DNA of 64,000 bases, taken from NCBI RefSeq assembly GCF_023518235.1, contig NZ_CP090423.1:682001-746000 (forward strand), given 5' to 3'. The position numbers were made by a program, and so were the translations under genes. A model generated the notes under the pieces. It did not search any database. It had not been told where the DNA came from and was given only the letters and a program-made list of their open reading frames with translations. This DNA comes from Stenotrophomonas maltophilia (lineage in GTDB: Bacteria > Pseudomonadota > Gammaproteobacteria > Xanthomonadales > Xanthomonadaceae). Each line of letters begins with the position of its first letter. Within the stretch, counting starts at the first letter, position 1. Below are positions 36,725 to 45,838 of this stretch, piece after piece.

Positions 36725-37246
36725 TCAATCGGCCGGGCTGCGCGAATCGCGCATCGAGTACACCACCGAGAAGATCTTCCAGCCCTGTTCGGTGCGGATC
36801 AGCTGCCACAGCTCCTTGCCCCAGTTGGTCTTCTCGCCGTCGTCATGGAAGCTGTAGTCGAAGGACACCGAAGCCACGTCGCCATCGGTTTCGATCTTTG
36901 TATTGAAGAATTTTTCCTCCCTCGGCTTCGGCGACGCTACGGCGCCGTCGATCAGCGCGATGAAATTGTTGGCGGGGATCTTCCGCGCCTTGATCGCATC
37001 GGGCTTGGCCTTGCGGATGTCCTGCAGGCGCACGTCCTCGGACACGAACTGCCAGCCGATGTCTTCCGGGTTGTCCGAGAAGAACAGGCCCATGTAGGTC
37101 GGCTTGTCCTTGTTGATCAGCGAGGTACGGAAGGACTCGACTACCTGTTCGATGGCCTTGACGTCGGCAGGCGCGTTCTGCGCGGCGTGGGCGGGCAGGC
37201 AGGCGACCAGAAGGAGCAGTGGGAAAATGAGCTTGGTATCAGCCAC
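36725..37246 (-). CDS. Exported SnoaL/NTF2-like small protein
   Basis: 173 residues. A signal peptide LIFPLLLLVACLPAHA is followed by an NTF2-like cone (AIEQVVESFRTSLINKDKPTYMGLF ... WQLIRTEQGWKIFSVVYSM), as in the DUF4440/SnoaL group. GTG at 37246 overlaps the upstream gene's stop by 8 bases and begins exactly at the signal peptide; it is coupled to that gene. Function of exported members is unknown. Confidence 0.72.
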   Translation of the reverse strand: MADTKLIFPLLLLVACLPAHAAQNAPADVKAIEQVVESFRTSLINKDKPTYMGLFFSDNPEDIGWQFVSEDVRLQDIRKAKPDAIKARKIPANNFIALIDGAVASPKPREEKFFNTKIETDGDVASVSFDYSFHDDGEKTNWGKELWQLIRTEQGWKIFSVVYSMRDSRSPAD

Positions 37247-37772
37247 CGGTCGCGTACTCCGCCAGATACCACTGTCTGTGCATCGCATTCAGATCTTCCA
37301 TCTGTTTGCCGACCACGCCCAGCAGCCCACCGGTCCAGGTGCCGAAAGCCGGCGTGCCGTCCAGTTGGTACACGTTCTCCGGCAGCGTGCGCAGCGTATA
37401 AACCGGATTCTGGTGCTCGTAGTCGTTGCCCAGGGTATGGAAGTAGTCGCCCTTCAGCTCGAACTTTGCGGTTCCCTTGTACGCCAGGATGACCCGGTCG
37501 AACCTGCGATGCTTCTGACGTTCGGCAAACTGCAGCAGTGTCCGGGTCACATCCACCGGGCTGTTGTCGCCGGACAGTGCACGGAGGTCGAACACGAGCA
37601 CGTTCGGGTTGACGAAGTAGCCATAGTGCGTGAATACCTTGATCCCCGCATTGCGTGAATCCGTCGTGCGTACGTCATGGGCCTGCTGTTGCAGTGTGGT
37701 GTAGTTCCAGACGAATACCGCCGCGCCCACAAGCAGTATGGCGATCAGGAGAATCTTCAACGAACGGGCCAT
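37239..37772 (-). CDS. Membrane-anchored hypothetical protein
   Basis: 177 residues: one N-terminal hydrophobic anchor (KILLIAILLVGAAVFVWNY, about 6-24) and an exported domain of about 150 residues with no motif I recognise. It contains NPNVLVFDLRALSGD and a hydrophilic, histidine- and tyrosine-rich centre. Overlaps the NTF2-like gene downstream, so the pair probably act together in the periplasm. Unknown function. Confidence 0.62.
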   Translation of the reverse strand: MARSLKILLIAILLVGAAVFVWNYTTLQQQAHDVRTTDSRNAGIKVFTHYGYFVNPNVLVFDLRALSGDNSPVDVTRTLLQFAERQKHRRFDRVILAYKGTAKFELKGDYFHTLGNDYEHQNPVYTLRTLPENVYQLDGTPAFGTWTGGLLGVVGKQMEDLNAMHRQWYLAEYATGG

Positions 37773-37945
37773 GCTTCTTCCTTGAGGGCAGGTACTTCCT
37801 GTGCCGATAGGCGTGGATATTAAGCATGGCTGTTCACGTCAACAAGTAGCCATCGCGCTGATATGCACAGCGCAAGAAGCAGGCACCGCGGAGGACGAGG
37901 CGGAGCGGATTTTGCCGCCCCACCAGGCAGGCCGTCGCGCTACGG

Positions 37946-38319
37946 TCACGCATCCACCTGCAACCGCACCACCGCCTGCGCACCCAGTGCGAGGGCCGCC
38001 TGTTTCAGTCCTTCCATCACCCGATCGCCCACGTACTGGTCGGGCTCGCCGTTCTGCCGGGTGCGCTTGGCGGCCAGCAGGACTTCGTGCACCACCCGCA
38101 GCCCGGCAAGCGCACCATCGCCGTCGGCCAGGGCAAGCGGCGTCCGGGCAGCAGGTAGCGTTCCGGCCACGGTCGGCCATCCGCCGTGGCGCCGCTGTTG
38201 ATGCGGTTCAGATGGGCAATGAAGGTATGGGTATCGACGGGCGCTCCTGGCGCTGGGGATGCGTCAGCGTTGGCCGGGCCGCGGTAGGCATGCAGATGGG
38301 GAAAGTCGGGTTCGTTCAT
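37946..38319 (-). pseudogene. Frameshifted small hypothetical gene
   Basis: The 5' half (start ATG 38319, MNEPDFPHLHAYRG... to RYLLPGRRLP) and the 3' half (GLRVVHEVLLAAKRTRQNGEPDQYVGDRVMEGL... to VVRLQVDA, stop 37946) lie in different frames of the same strand. The switch is near 38130-38150. Each half reads as protein-like, hydrophilic coding sequence and together gives about 124 residues. Either a real indel or an assembly error. No recognised function. Confidence 0.55.
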
Positions 38320-38585
38320 GGCAAGGCTCCGTCTCCCACGCTGTTGAGTGCCGGCAGTGCTGGCTGGCGCGGCGATCCAGCGGCACCGGGCAATCTGCGA
38401 AATGGGTCATGGGTTGTGGGGGTCAATGCGGCGGCGCAACCGAGCCTAACGCGACAAGTTCCCCCAATTCAGGCCCGGGTACTCCCCGGGTTGACGCTTT
38501 CACCGCCCCAGCGCACTCTGGGCACTGGGGTCGACAACCCGTTCAGGGGGCAGGCTGCAGGGTGGTGCCAGGAGGTGGAACAGCC
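38320..38585. other. Non-coding leader of the molybdenum operon
   Basis: Roughly 265 bases contain no convincing gene. A possible -35 TTGACG (38501-38506) lies about 80 bases before moaA, and CCCGGGTACTCCCCGGG (38483-38499) forms a near-palindrome. I cannot see a clear FNR site or a molybdenum cofactor riboswitch. Confidence 0.4.
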
Positions 38586-39566
38586 ATGAGCCAACTCACC
38601 GACAGCTTCGGACGCAGCTTTCCGTACCTGCGCTTGTCGCTCACCGAAGCCTGCAACTTCCGTTGCAGCTACTGCCTGCCCGATGGTTACCAGCCCGACG
38701 GCCGCCCGCGCTTTCTGCAGGTGGATGAAATCGCGCGCCTGGTGCGGGCCTTTGCCGCGCTGGGCATGAGCAAGATCCGCCTGACCGGCGGCGAGCCGAG
38801 CCTGCGCAAGGATCTGGACGAGATCATTGCTACCGTGGCGGCGGTGCCGGGCATCGCCAAGGTGGCCATCACCACCAATGGCACACTGCTGCCGCGGCGC
38901 CTGCCGGGCTGGCATCGCGCCGGGCTGACCGCGCTGAACGTGAGCATGGACAGCCTGCAGCGCGAGCGCTTCACAGCCATCACCGGGCATGACCGGTTGC
39001 CGGAAATCGAGCAGGGCCTGGCGCTGGCGCAGGCACTGGGCCTGCCGTCGATCAAGCTCAATGCGGTGCTGCTGCGTGGCCTGAATGATGACGAGTTGCC
39101 GCAGTGGATGGACTACCTGCGCGAGCGCCCCTTCAGCGTGCGCTTCATCGAACTGATGCGCACCGGCGACAACGAAGCCTATTTCCAGCGCCATCACCTG
39201 CGCGCCGACGTGGTGATCGAGCAGCTGCTGGCGGCCGGCTGGCACGAACGACCGCGCGCGGCCGACGCCGGTCCGGCGCGCGAGTTCGGCCATCCGGGCC
39301 ATCGCGGCCGCATTGGCATCATCGCGCCGTATTCGCGTGACTTCTGCAAGGGCTGCAACCGCCTGCGGGTGACCGCCAAGGGCGACCTGCGGCTGTGCCT
39401 GTTCGGCGAGTTCGGCGTGCCGCTGCGGCCGCTGCTGCAGAACGACGATGACCATGACGCGCTGCTGGCGCGCATCACCACCCAGCTTGGCCTGAAAGCG
39501 GCCGGGCATGGCCTGCATCAGGGCCAGACCGGGTTGACCCCGCATCTGGCCTCCATCGGAGGATGA
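38586..39566 (+). CDS. moaA: GTP 3',8-cyclase, radical SAM
   Basis: 326 residues. N-terminal radical SAM cluster CNFRCSYC near residue 20, LTGGEPSLRKDL near 66, C-terminal second 4Fe-4S cluster with FCKGCNRLRVTAKGDLRLCLFG near 255-275, and ending in a C-terminal GG as MoaA needs. Makes 3',8-cyclo-GTP, first step to cPMP. First of six coupled genes. Confidence 0.95.
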   Translation: MSQLTDSFGRSFPYLRLSLTEACNFRCSYCLPDGYQPDGRPRFLQVDEIARLVRAFAALGMSKIRLTGGEPSLRKDLDEIIATVAAVPGIAKVAITTNGTLLPRRLPGWHRAGLTALNVSMDSLQRERFTAITGHDRLPEIEQGLALAQALGLPSIKLNAVLLRGLNDDELPQWMDYLRERPFSVRFIELMRTGDNEAYFQRHHLRADVVIEQLLAAGWHERPRAADAGPAREFGHPGHRGRIGIIAPYSRDFCKGCNRLRVTAKGDLRLCLFGEFGVPLRPLLQNDDDHDALLARITTQLGLKAAGHGLHQGQTGLTPHLASIGG

Positions 39567-40588
39567 GCAACACGATGAGTAGGGAATGGAATGCGGCGTT
39601 TCACATGGCCGATGTGCGCAACAAGCGCATCACCCGCCGCCGCGCGGTGGCGGTGGGCGAACTGCATGCCGGGCCGGTGGCGTACCCGCTGATTGTCGAG
39701 CGCCGCTTGCCCAAGGGCGATGCGCTGGTGATGGCCGAGATTGCCGGCCTGCAGGGCGCCAAGATGGCCTCGATGCTGATGCCACTGTGCCACCCGTTGC
39801 CGCTGGAACTGGTGCAGGTGTTCTGCGCGCCGGTGCCGGAGCGGCAGGCGATCCGCGTGTGGTGCGAGTGCGCCAGCGAGGCGCGCACCGGCGTGGAGAT
39901 GGAAGCGCTGGCCGGGGTCAACGCGGCGCTGCTGACGCTGTATGACCTTAGCAAGCCGGTGGAACCGGCGCTGCGCATCGAAGGCATCCGCCTGCTGTTC
40001 AAGGAGGGTGGCAAACGCGGCGTCTGGCTGCACCCCGAGGGCATGGACGAGGCCGAGCGCGCGCGTTTCAAGCCGCGCGCGCCGAAGGGCCTTGAGCGCG
40101 CCAGGTGCGCGGTGATCACCCTGAGCGACCGCGCCAGCGATGGCACCTATGAAGATGTATCCGGCCCGACGCTGGTGACCGGCCTGCAGAAGATGGGCGG
40201 AGAAGTGGTGGCGACCGAAGTGCTGCCCGATGGCATCGAGCCGTTGGCCAGCCGATTGCAGGCGCTGGCGGGCGAGGGCGTGCGCCTGTGCCTATGCACC
40301 GGCGGCACTGGCCTGGGCCCACGTGACCTGACCCCGGAGGCGCTGCGTTCGTTGAACGCGCGGCCGGTGCATGGCCTGGCGCAGATGGTGCGCGCGCTGA
40401 GTGCGCAGCACACGCCGATGGCCTGGCTGAGCCGTGCCGAGGTGGTGCAGCTGGGCGGCATGCTGGTGTTCGCGCTGCCGGGCAGCCCGAAGGCGGCGGC
40501 ACAGTGCCTGGACATCCTGGCGCCGGTGCTCGGTCACGCACTGGCGATGGTCGATGGCGGTGGCCACGCCGATGGGAACGCGGCATGA
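39563..40588 (+). CDS. moaCB: Bifunctional MoaC-MoaB fusion (cPMP synthase / molybdopterin adenylyltransferase-like)
   Basis: 341 residues. MoaC part 1-165: FHMADVRNKRITRRRAVA, MLMPLCHPLPLELV, VEMEALAGVNAALLTLYDL. MoaB/MogA part about 175-341: CAVITLSDRASDGTYEDVSGP, CTGGTGLGPRDLTPEAL, ALPGSPKAAAQCLD. The first half makes cPMP from cyclo-GTP with MoaA; the second half binds or adenylates molybdopterin. They are separate genes in E. coli. Overlaps moaA by 4 bases (ATGA) and moeA by 4 (ATGA). Confidence 0.93.
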   Translation: MSNTMSREWNAAFHMADVRNKRITRRRAVAVGELHAGPVAYPLIVERRLPKGDALVMAEIAGLQGAKMASMLMPLCHPLPLELVQVFCAPVPERQAIRVWCECASEARTGVEMEALAGVNAALLTLYDLSKPVEPALRIEGIRLLFKEGGKRGVWLHPEGMDEAERARFKPRAPKGLERARCAVITLSDRASDGTYEDVSGPTLVTGLQKMGGEVVATEVLPDGIEPLASRLQALAGEGVRLCLCTGGTGLGPRDLTPEALRSLNARPVHGLAQMVRALSAQHTPMAWLSRAEVVQLGGMLVFALPGSPKAAAQCLDILAPVLGHALAMVDGGGHADGNAA

Positions 40589-41838
40589 TTGCCTACAGTG
40601 AAGCGTTGCAGCATCTGCTGGACGCGGCCACGCCGCTGCCGGCCGAGCACCTGCCGTTGCATGAGGCGGCGGGCCGCATCCTGGCCAGTGACATTCATAG
40701 TGCGCAGTCGCTGCCGCCGTTCGACAACTCGGCAATGGATGGTTTCGCGCTGCGCGCCGAAGGCCGCGTGTTCGAATCGGGTACCGAATTTGCGGTGCAG
40801 GGCTGGCAGGCCGCCGGTGATGCTGGCGCCGAAGGCGGCGAGGGTGCCTGGGAAATCATGACCGGTGCACGCATGCCGTCTGGGTTGGATACGGTGGTGC
40901 CGGTCGAGAATGTGCAGATCCTTGCCAGCGAAGCGGGCCGACCGACCCGCATCGCACTGACCTCAACGGTGAAGCCGGGCCAGAACGTGCGCCTGCGCGG
41001 CCAGGATGTGAGTGCAGGTGATCGCGTGCTGCAGGCGGGGCAGACGCTGGATATCAATGCCCGCACCCTGCTGCACGCGCTCGGCGTGGGCGAGGTGGCA
41101 GTGGTGGCGCGGCCGAAGGCGGCGGTGATCGCCACCGGCAAGGAGCTGGTGACCGAAGCGGCGCAGGCGCTGGAGTCGGGCCAGATTCGTGACAGCAACC
41201 GGCCCTACCTGGTCGGTCGTCTGCAGGCGGCCGGTGCTGCGGTGGTCTGGCAGGGCACGGTGGGCGACGACCCGGACGCCTTCAATACGGTGCTGGATGA
41301 GGCGCTGGGCGCTGGCGCGCAGCTGCTTATCAGTACCGGCGCGGTTTCGGCGGGTCGCTACGACTTCATTCCCGATGCGCTGCGTGGGCGCGGTGCACGC
41401 ATCGTGTTCCACAAGGTGGCGATCCGTCCGGGCAAGCCGCTGCTGTTTGCGGTGCTGTCCAATGGCGCCCTGTACTTCGGCCTGCCGGGCAACCCGGTAT
41501 CGGCGGCCGTGGGCCAACGCTTCTTCGTCGAGCCGGTGCTGCGCCGCCTGTTGGGGCTGGCCCCGGAACCGGTGTTGCAGCTGCCGTTGCAGGCCGACGT
41601 GCGCAAGCCGCCGGGCCTGCGCTTCCACGCGCGGGCGCGGGTGGAGGTGGATGCACAGGGGCGGCTGAGTGCGCGCGTGTTGTCCGGGCAGGAATCGTTC
41701 CGCTTGATGTCCATGCTGCAGGCCAATGCCTGGGTGGTGCTGGAGGCTGACGGTGACCTGGCCCGCGCCGGCACTTACGTGCGTGTGCAGGGCTGGGGCC
41801 ACCACGAACCGGTGCGGCTGGTAGGCCAGGAGTCGTGA
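40585..41838 (+). CDS. moeA: Molybdopterin molybdotransferase
   Basis: 417 residues: N-terminal SDIHSAQSLPPFDNSAMDGFAL near residue 33, VRLRGQDVSAGDRVL, IRDSNRPYLVGRL and STGAVSAGRYDF near 250, and C-terminal domain IV. Inserts molybdate into adenylated molybdopterin. Overlaps moaCB by 4 and touches moaD by one base. Confidence 0.93.
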   Translation: MIAYSEALQHLLDAATPLPAEHLPLHEAAGRILASDIHSAQSLPPFDNSAMDGFALRAEGRVFESGTEFAVQGWQAAGDAGAEGGEGAWEIMTGARMPSGLDTVVPVENVQILASEAGRPTRIALTSTVKPGQNVRLRGQDVSAGDRVLQAGQTLDINARTLLHALGVGEVAVVARPKAAVIATGKELVTEAAQALESGQIRDSNRPYLVGRLQAAGAAVVWQGTVGDDPDAFNTVLDEALGAGAQLLISTGAVSAGRYDFIPDALRGRGARIVFHKVAIRPGKPLLFAVLSNGALYFGLPGNPVSAAVGQRFFVEPVLRRLLGLAPEPVLQLPLQADVRKPPGLRFHARARVEVDAQGRLSARVLSGQESFRLMSMLQANAWVVLEADGDLARAGTYVRVQGWGHHEPVRLVGQES

Positions 41839-42098
41839 TGAAACAGGTGACAGTACAGTTGTTCGGTGCGTTTTCCGATCTGGACGCCCGGCGCGAGATT
41901 GCAGTGGACGTGAGCGGTGGCACCGTGGCCGATCTGCGCCAGGCACTGCGTGAACTGCTGCCGGTGCGCTGGCCAGCGTTTCGCGCCGGCCTGCTGGATT
42001 ATTCGGCGTTCGCCGACCAGCAACGCGTGCTGCGCGACCACGAGGCGCTGCCCGACGATGGCCGAGTGGCGATCCTGCCTCCGGTCAGTGGGGGCTGA
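41838..42098 (+). CDS. moaD: Molybdopterin synthase sulfur carrier subunit
   Basis: 86 residues, ubiquitin-like fold with the essential C-terminal GG (PPVSGG). Donates sulfur as thiocarboxylate to MoaE. ATG 41838 overlaps the moeA stop (TGATG); a GTG three bases upstream is also possible. Confidence 0.92.
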   Translation: MKQVTVQLFGAFSDLDARREIAVDVSGGTVADLRQALRELLPVRWPAFRAGLLDYSAFADQQRVLRDHEALPDDGRVAILPPVSGG

Positions 42099-42101
42099 GC
42101 G

Positions 42102-42590
42102 ATGAGCGAGACGATCATCGCCAGGGTGGTGGACCGCGCGCAGGCCGCGATCGATCCGGCCGAGGGCATTGCTGCGGTGTCCGATCCGGGATTCGGTGGC
42201 ATCGATGTGTTCATCGGCAAGGTGCGCGACGTCAACGCTGGGCGCGCGGTGACCGGCATTACCTACGATCTGTTCGAGCCGTTGGTGCTGAATGAGTTCA
42301 AGCGCCTGGCCGCCGAGGTGGAGGCCACCTTCGGCCCGAAGTTGAAGTTGTATGTGGCCCATGCCCTGGGCCGGCTTGGCATCGGTGATGTGGCGGTGGT
42401 GGTGGCCGCAGGCAGCCCACACCGCGATGAGGCGTTCCGCGCCTGCCGGCAGCTGATCGAGGCGGTGAAGCACCAGTGCCCGATCTGGAAGCAGGAGCAT
42501 TACGTGGACGGCGACAGCGCGTGGAGCGAGGGTTGCAGCCTGTGCCACGCTGACGACGGGCCGGCGCATGCGCACAGCCACAGCCCCTGA
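42102..42590 (+). CDS. moaE: Molybdopterin synthase catalytic subunit
   Basis: 162 residues with VFIGKVRD near 37, ITYDLFEPLVLNEFKRLAAE and VVVAAGSPHRDEAFRACRQLIEAVKHQCPIWKQEHY. This includes the catalytic Lys in KHQCPIWK. Pairs with MoaD to make molybdopterin. His-rich tail (ADDGPAHAHSHSP), possibly metal binding. Confidence 0.93.
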   Translation: MSETIIARVVDRAQAAIDPAEGIAAVSDPGFGGIDVFIGKVRDVNAGRAVTGITYDLFEPLVLNEFKRLAAEVEATFGPKLKLYVAHALGRLGIGDVAVVVAAGSPHRDEAFRACRQLIEAVKHQCPIWKQEHYVDGDSAWSEGCSLCHADDGPAHAHSHSP

Positions 42591-42629
42591 CGCCAGTAGA
42601 TCCATGCCACGCGTGGATGGGGCCCTGCC

Positions 42630-43178
42630 GTGAGCGGGACCATCGACGGCATCGTGCTGGCCGGTGGCCTGTCCACCCGCATGGGGCGCGACAAGGCGCT
42701 GCTGCAATGGCAGGGGCGCGCCCTGCTGGAACACATGCAGACCCTGCTGCTGCAGGCCGGCGCACGACGGGTCTGGATCAGTGGTGACTACCCGGCTTTC
42801 GGTGGCGTACCGGACAGCGTCGCGCGTTGCGGTCCACTGGGCGGGCTTTACAGCGTGGCGATGCAGATGTCGGATGGGCCCGCCTGGGTGGTGCCGGTGG
42901 ATACGCCGCTGTTGTGCGCGGCGCTGCTGCAACGGCTACGCGCGGAAACCAGCACATCCTGCACGGTGTTTGCCGATGAACCGTTGCCGATGCGGTTGCA
43001 GATCGATGATCATTGCCGATGCGTGCTGCAGGAACTGATTCAAGATCCCACGGCGCGCCGTTCACTGCGCGCGCTGCAGGAGCACCTGGGCGTGACCCGG
43101 CTGCCCCTTGCGGCGGAGGATCGCGCCCTGCTGCTCAACTGCAATACCCCGTCGGAGTGGGAGTCCATCGCACCATGA
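42630..43178 (+). CDS. mobA: Molybdenum cofactor guanylyltransferase
   Basis: 182 residues, GTG start. Nucleotidyltransferase loop VLAGGLSTRMGRDKALLQWQGR (8-29), VPVDTPLLC near 95. Adds GMP to make MGD for nitrate or DMSO reductases. 39 bases after moaE; overlaps the next gene by 4. Confidence 0.9.
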   Translation: MSGTIDGIVLAGGLSTRMGRDKALLQWQGRALLEHMQTLLLQAGARRVWISGDYPAFGGVPDSVARCGPLGGLYSVAMQMSDGPAWVVPVDTPLLCAALLQRLRAETSTSCTVFADEPLPMRLQIDDHCRCVLQELIQDPTARRSLRALQEHLGVTRLPLAAEDRALLLNCNTPSEWESIAP

Positions 43179-43540
43179 AAGTCCAGCTGCAACAGCAATC
43201 GATGCGCCTGCGCGTGGATGAACAGGATCTGGCACGATTGCTGGCCGGCGAGTCGCTGGAGAACCTGACCCGCTTCGGCGGCAGTGGTGGCTGGGGTGTG
43301 GCGCTGTCGCTGCATGCCGGGGAGCAGGCGGTGCTGCTCGACGGTGGCACGTTCTGCCGGCTGGTGTTGCCGCGTGCAGAGGTCGAGGCGTTGGCGCAGC
43401 GATTGCCCTGCCGCGACGGCCTGGGCTTCAGCATCGCGCTGGATGACGACAGCCTGCTGCAACTGCAGTTCGACGTGGACGTGCGCGACAGCGTGCGCCA
43501 GCGTGGTCCGCATCGGCGACCAGAGCCCACGCCGGAGTAG
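43175..43540 (+). CDS. Small DUF7009-like protein
   Basis: 121 residues starting MKVQLQQQSMRLRVDEQDLARLL, a beta-strand and helix layout resembling DUF7009. Cytosolic, no motifs for catalysis. Its ATG overlaps the mobA stop, so it belongs to the Mo-cofactor operon. Function unknown. Confidence 0.65.
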   Translation: MKVQLQQQSMRLRVDEQDLARLLAGESLENLTRFGGSGGWGVALSLHAGEQAVLLDGGTFCRLVLPRAEVEALAQRLPCRDGLGFSIALDDDSLLQLQFDVDVRDSVRQRGPHRRPEPTPE

Positions 43541-43608
43541 GTGCGCGCTGCACAGGGGGCGGTGCGGCGCTGTCGTATGATGGTGTCCTTCGTTCCTTCG
43601 TTGCTGCA

Positions 43609-44385
43609 ATGCCCCTCAAGCCACCAGCTCCTTCCTTGCCCCGAGCGGCCACGCCGAACCCGGCGGCGGCCGATGATGGCGACGCACTGCATTTCTGCAG
43701 CACGTGCGCGTTTTCCGATGCCTGCATGTCGCAGGGCTACGACAAGACCGCGCTGGGTGAGCTGCATGTGCTGGTGGACCACGTGGGGCCGTTCCAGGCC
43801 GGTGACTACCTGTTCCGTGCCGGCGATCCGTTCGACTCGATCGCGGCAGTGCGTGCGGGCATGGTCAAGACCTTCGTCGACGACAGCCAGGGCAACGAGC
43901 AGGTGCTGGGTTTCAGCCTGCCCGGCGAGGTGATCGGGCTCAATGCCATCCATGGCGCGCGTTTCCCCTGCAACGCGGTGGCGCTGGATACGGTGTATCT
44001 GTGCAGGATCTCGTTTCCCAGGCTGAGCCTGCTGGCCACGCGCATGCCGGGACTGCAGGCACGGCTGTTCAGCCTGCTCAGTGCCGAAATCGGTAAGGTC
44101 GCCACGCTGGCCGCCAACCACCGCACCGAGGAACGCATGGCAGCGTTCCTGCTGGATCTTTCCCAGCGCTACGCGCGGCGTGGCTTCTCGGCCACCCGCT
44201 TCAACCTGAGCATGGCCCGGACCGAGATTGCCAACTACCTTCGGATGGCGCCGGAAACCGTGAGCCGGGTGTTGCGCCGGCTGAGCGATGAAGGTGTGAT
44301 TGCCGTCAACCAACGTGAGATGCTGTTGCTGCAACCCGAACGGCTGGCGGCGTTGGCCGTGGCCAGGGAATCCGATCCGGACTGA
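43609..44385 (+). CDS. fnr: FNR-type oxygen-sensing regulator
   Basis: 258 residues: N-terminal cysteines FCSTCAFSDAC (about 30-40) plus an internal Cys in RFPCNAV (about 122) to hold an oxygen-labile 4Fe-4S cluster, a cNMP-like sensory domain, and a C-terminal HTH with E-x3-R in APETVSRVLRRL (FNR-box reading). It sits between the Mo-cofactor genes and modABC, all needed for anaerobic nitrate respiration. Homologous to Fnr/Anr/Clp-class; the Cys set favours FNR. Confidence 0.88.
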   Translation: MPLKPPAPSLPRAATPNPAAADDGDALHFCSTCAFSDACMSQGYDKTALGELHVLVDHVGPFQAGDYLFRAGDPFDSIAAVRAGMVKTFVDDSQGNEQVLGFSLPGEVIGLNAIHGARFPCNAVALDTVYLCRISFPRLSLLATRMPGLQARLFSLLSAEIGKVATLAANHRTEERMAAFLLDLSQRYARRGFSATRFNLSMARTEIANYLRMAPETVSRVLRRLSDEGVIAVNQREMLLLQPERLAALAVARESDPD

Positions 44386-44407
44386 CGAGACAGCCAAGGG
44401 GCCGACC

Positions 44408-45151
44408 ATGAAGCGCGCGGGACTGTTGTTGCTGGGAATGCTGGCTGCGATGCCCGCGTGGGCGGCCGAGCTGACGGTGTCGGCGGCATCGAGCCTGACC
44501 GAGAGCTTCCGTGAGCTGGGCACGGCCTATGAGAAGGCGCACCCGGGCACCAAGGTGGATTTCAACTTCGCCGCCTCCGGGGTGCTGCTGCAGCAGATCA
44601 GCCGCGGTGCGCCGGTGGATGTGTTCGCCTCGGCCGATGAGACCACGATGGACCAGGCGCAGCAGCAGGACCTGCTGGCCGCCGGCACCCGCGAGGTGTT
44701 TGCGGTGAATGCACTTTGGGTGGTGGTGCCGCCACAGGCGCAAGTGGCGCCGCGCACGTTGAAGGACCTGGCCGGTACCGGCGTGCAACGCGTCGCACTG
44801 GGCAACCCGGACAGCGTGCCGGTCGGCCGCTACGCCAAGGGCGCACTGGAAGCGGCGGGCCTGTGGCCGGCAGTACAGGGCAAGGCCATCACCACGCAGA
44901 ACGTGCGCCAGTCGCTGGACTATGTGGCACGCGGTGAGGTCGACGCCGGCTTCGTCTACGCCACCGATGCGCAGGCGATGCCCGACCGTGTTCGCCGCGC
45001 CTTCGCGGTGCCGGTGGCCGGGCGTATCGCCTATCCGCTGGCGGTGATCAAGGCCAGCGCGCAGCCGGCGGAGGCGAAACGCTTCGCCGCTTTCGTGCGC
45101 TCGGCACCGGGCCAGGCAATCCTGGCCCGGCATGGGTTCGGCAAGCCCTGA
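44408..45151 (+). CDS. modA: Molybdate-binding protein
   Basis: 247 residues with signal peptide ending PAWAAE, then ELTVSAASSLTESFREL, FASADE and YATDAQ. These are typical ModA ligand-binding segments with the Ser that contacts the oxyanion. Delivers molybdate to ModBC. Confidence 0.92.
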   Translation: MKRAGLLLLGMLAAMPAWAAELTVSAASSLTESFRELGTAYEKAHPGTKVDFNFAASGVLLQQISRGAPVDVFASADETTMDQAQQQDLLAAGTREVFAVNALWVVVPPQAQVAPRTLKDLAGTGVQRVALGNPDSVPVGRYAKGALEAAGLWPAVQGKAITTQNVRQSLDYVARGEVDAGFVYATDAQAMPDRVRRAFAVPVAGRIAYPLAVIKASAQPAEAKRFAAFVRSAPGQAILARHGFGKP

Positions 45152-45154
45152 AGC

Positions 45155-45838
45155 ATGGATCTGGACTGGAGTGCGCTGGGGTTGTCGCTGAGGGTGGCCG
45201 GATGGGCCACCGCGATCAATCTGGTGCTGGGCGTGGCGCTGGGCGCGTTGCTGGCCCGCCGTCGCTTCCCCGGGCGCGAGCTGCTGGATTCGCTGCTGAC
45301 CCTGCCGATGGTGCTGCCACCGACGGTGCTGGGCTACTACCTGCTGGTGCTGATCGGGCGCAACGGCCCGATCGGTGCGTGGCTGCAGTCGTGGTTCGGC
45401 ATCAATCTGGTATTTACCTGGCAGGCGGCGGTGATCGCCGCCGCCGTCGCGTCATTGCCGCTGGTATTCAAGCCGGCGCGGGCGGCCTTCGAAGAAGTGG
45501 ACGGGCAACTGGAGCAGGCGGCACGCACGCTGGGGGTTTCCGAGGTGGAGGTGTTCTTCCGCATCACCTTGCCGCTGGCCTGGCGCGGCATCCTTGCTGG
45601 ATTGCTGCTGGCCTTCGCACGTGCGATGGGCGAATTCGGCGCCACGCTGATGGTGGCCGGCAGCATTCCCGGCCGCACACAGACGCTGTCGATTGCGATC
45701 TATGAGGCGGTGCAGGCCGGTCAGGATGGCCGGGCCAATGCGCTGGTGATCCTGACGTCGGTGGTCTGCATCGTGATCCTGCTGCTGGCCGCGCGGCTGG
45801 TGGGCGGACGCCGCCGGGAGCTGCGCGATGTGGCTTGA
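45155..45838 (+). CDS. modB: Molybdate ABC transporter permease
   Basis: 227 residues, five to six membrane helices and the EAA loop ARTLGVSEVEVFFRITLPLAWRGI near 120-145. 3 bases after modA; 11-base overlap with modC. Confidence 0.92.
   Translation: MDLDWSALGLSLRVAGWATAINLVLGVALGALLARRRFPGRELLDSLLTLPMVLPPTVLGYYLLVLIGRNGPIGAWLQSWFGINLVFTWQAAVIAAAVASLPLVFKPARAAFEEVDGQLEQAARTLGVSEVEVFFRITLPLAWRGILAGLLLAFARAMGEFGATLMVAGSIPGRTQTLSIAIYEAVQAGQDGRANALVILTSVVCIVILLLAARLVGGRRRELRDVA

Noticed and set aside
38320..38585. Molybdenum cofactor riboswitch before moaA
   Set aside because: GC-rich stems are present but I cannot match the conserved Moco motif.
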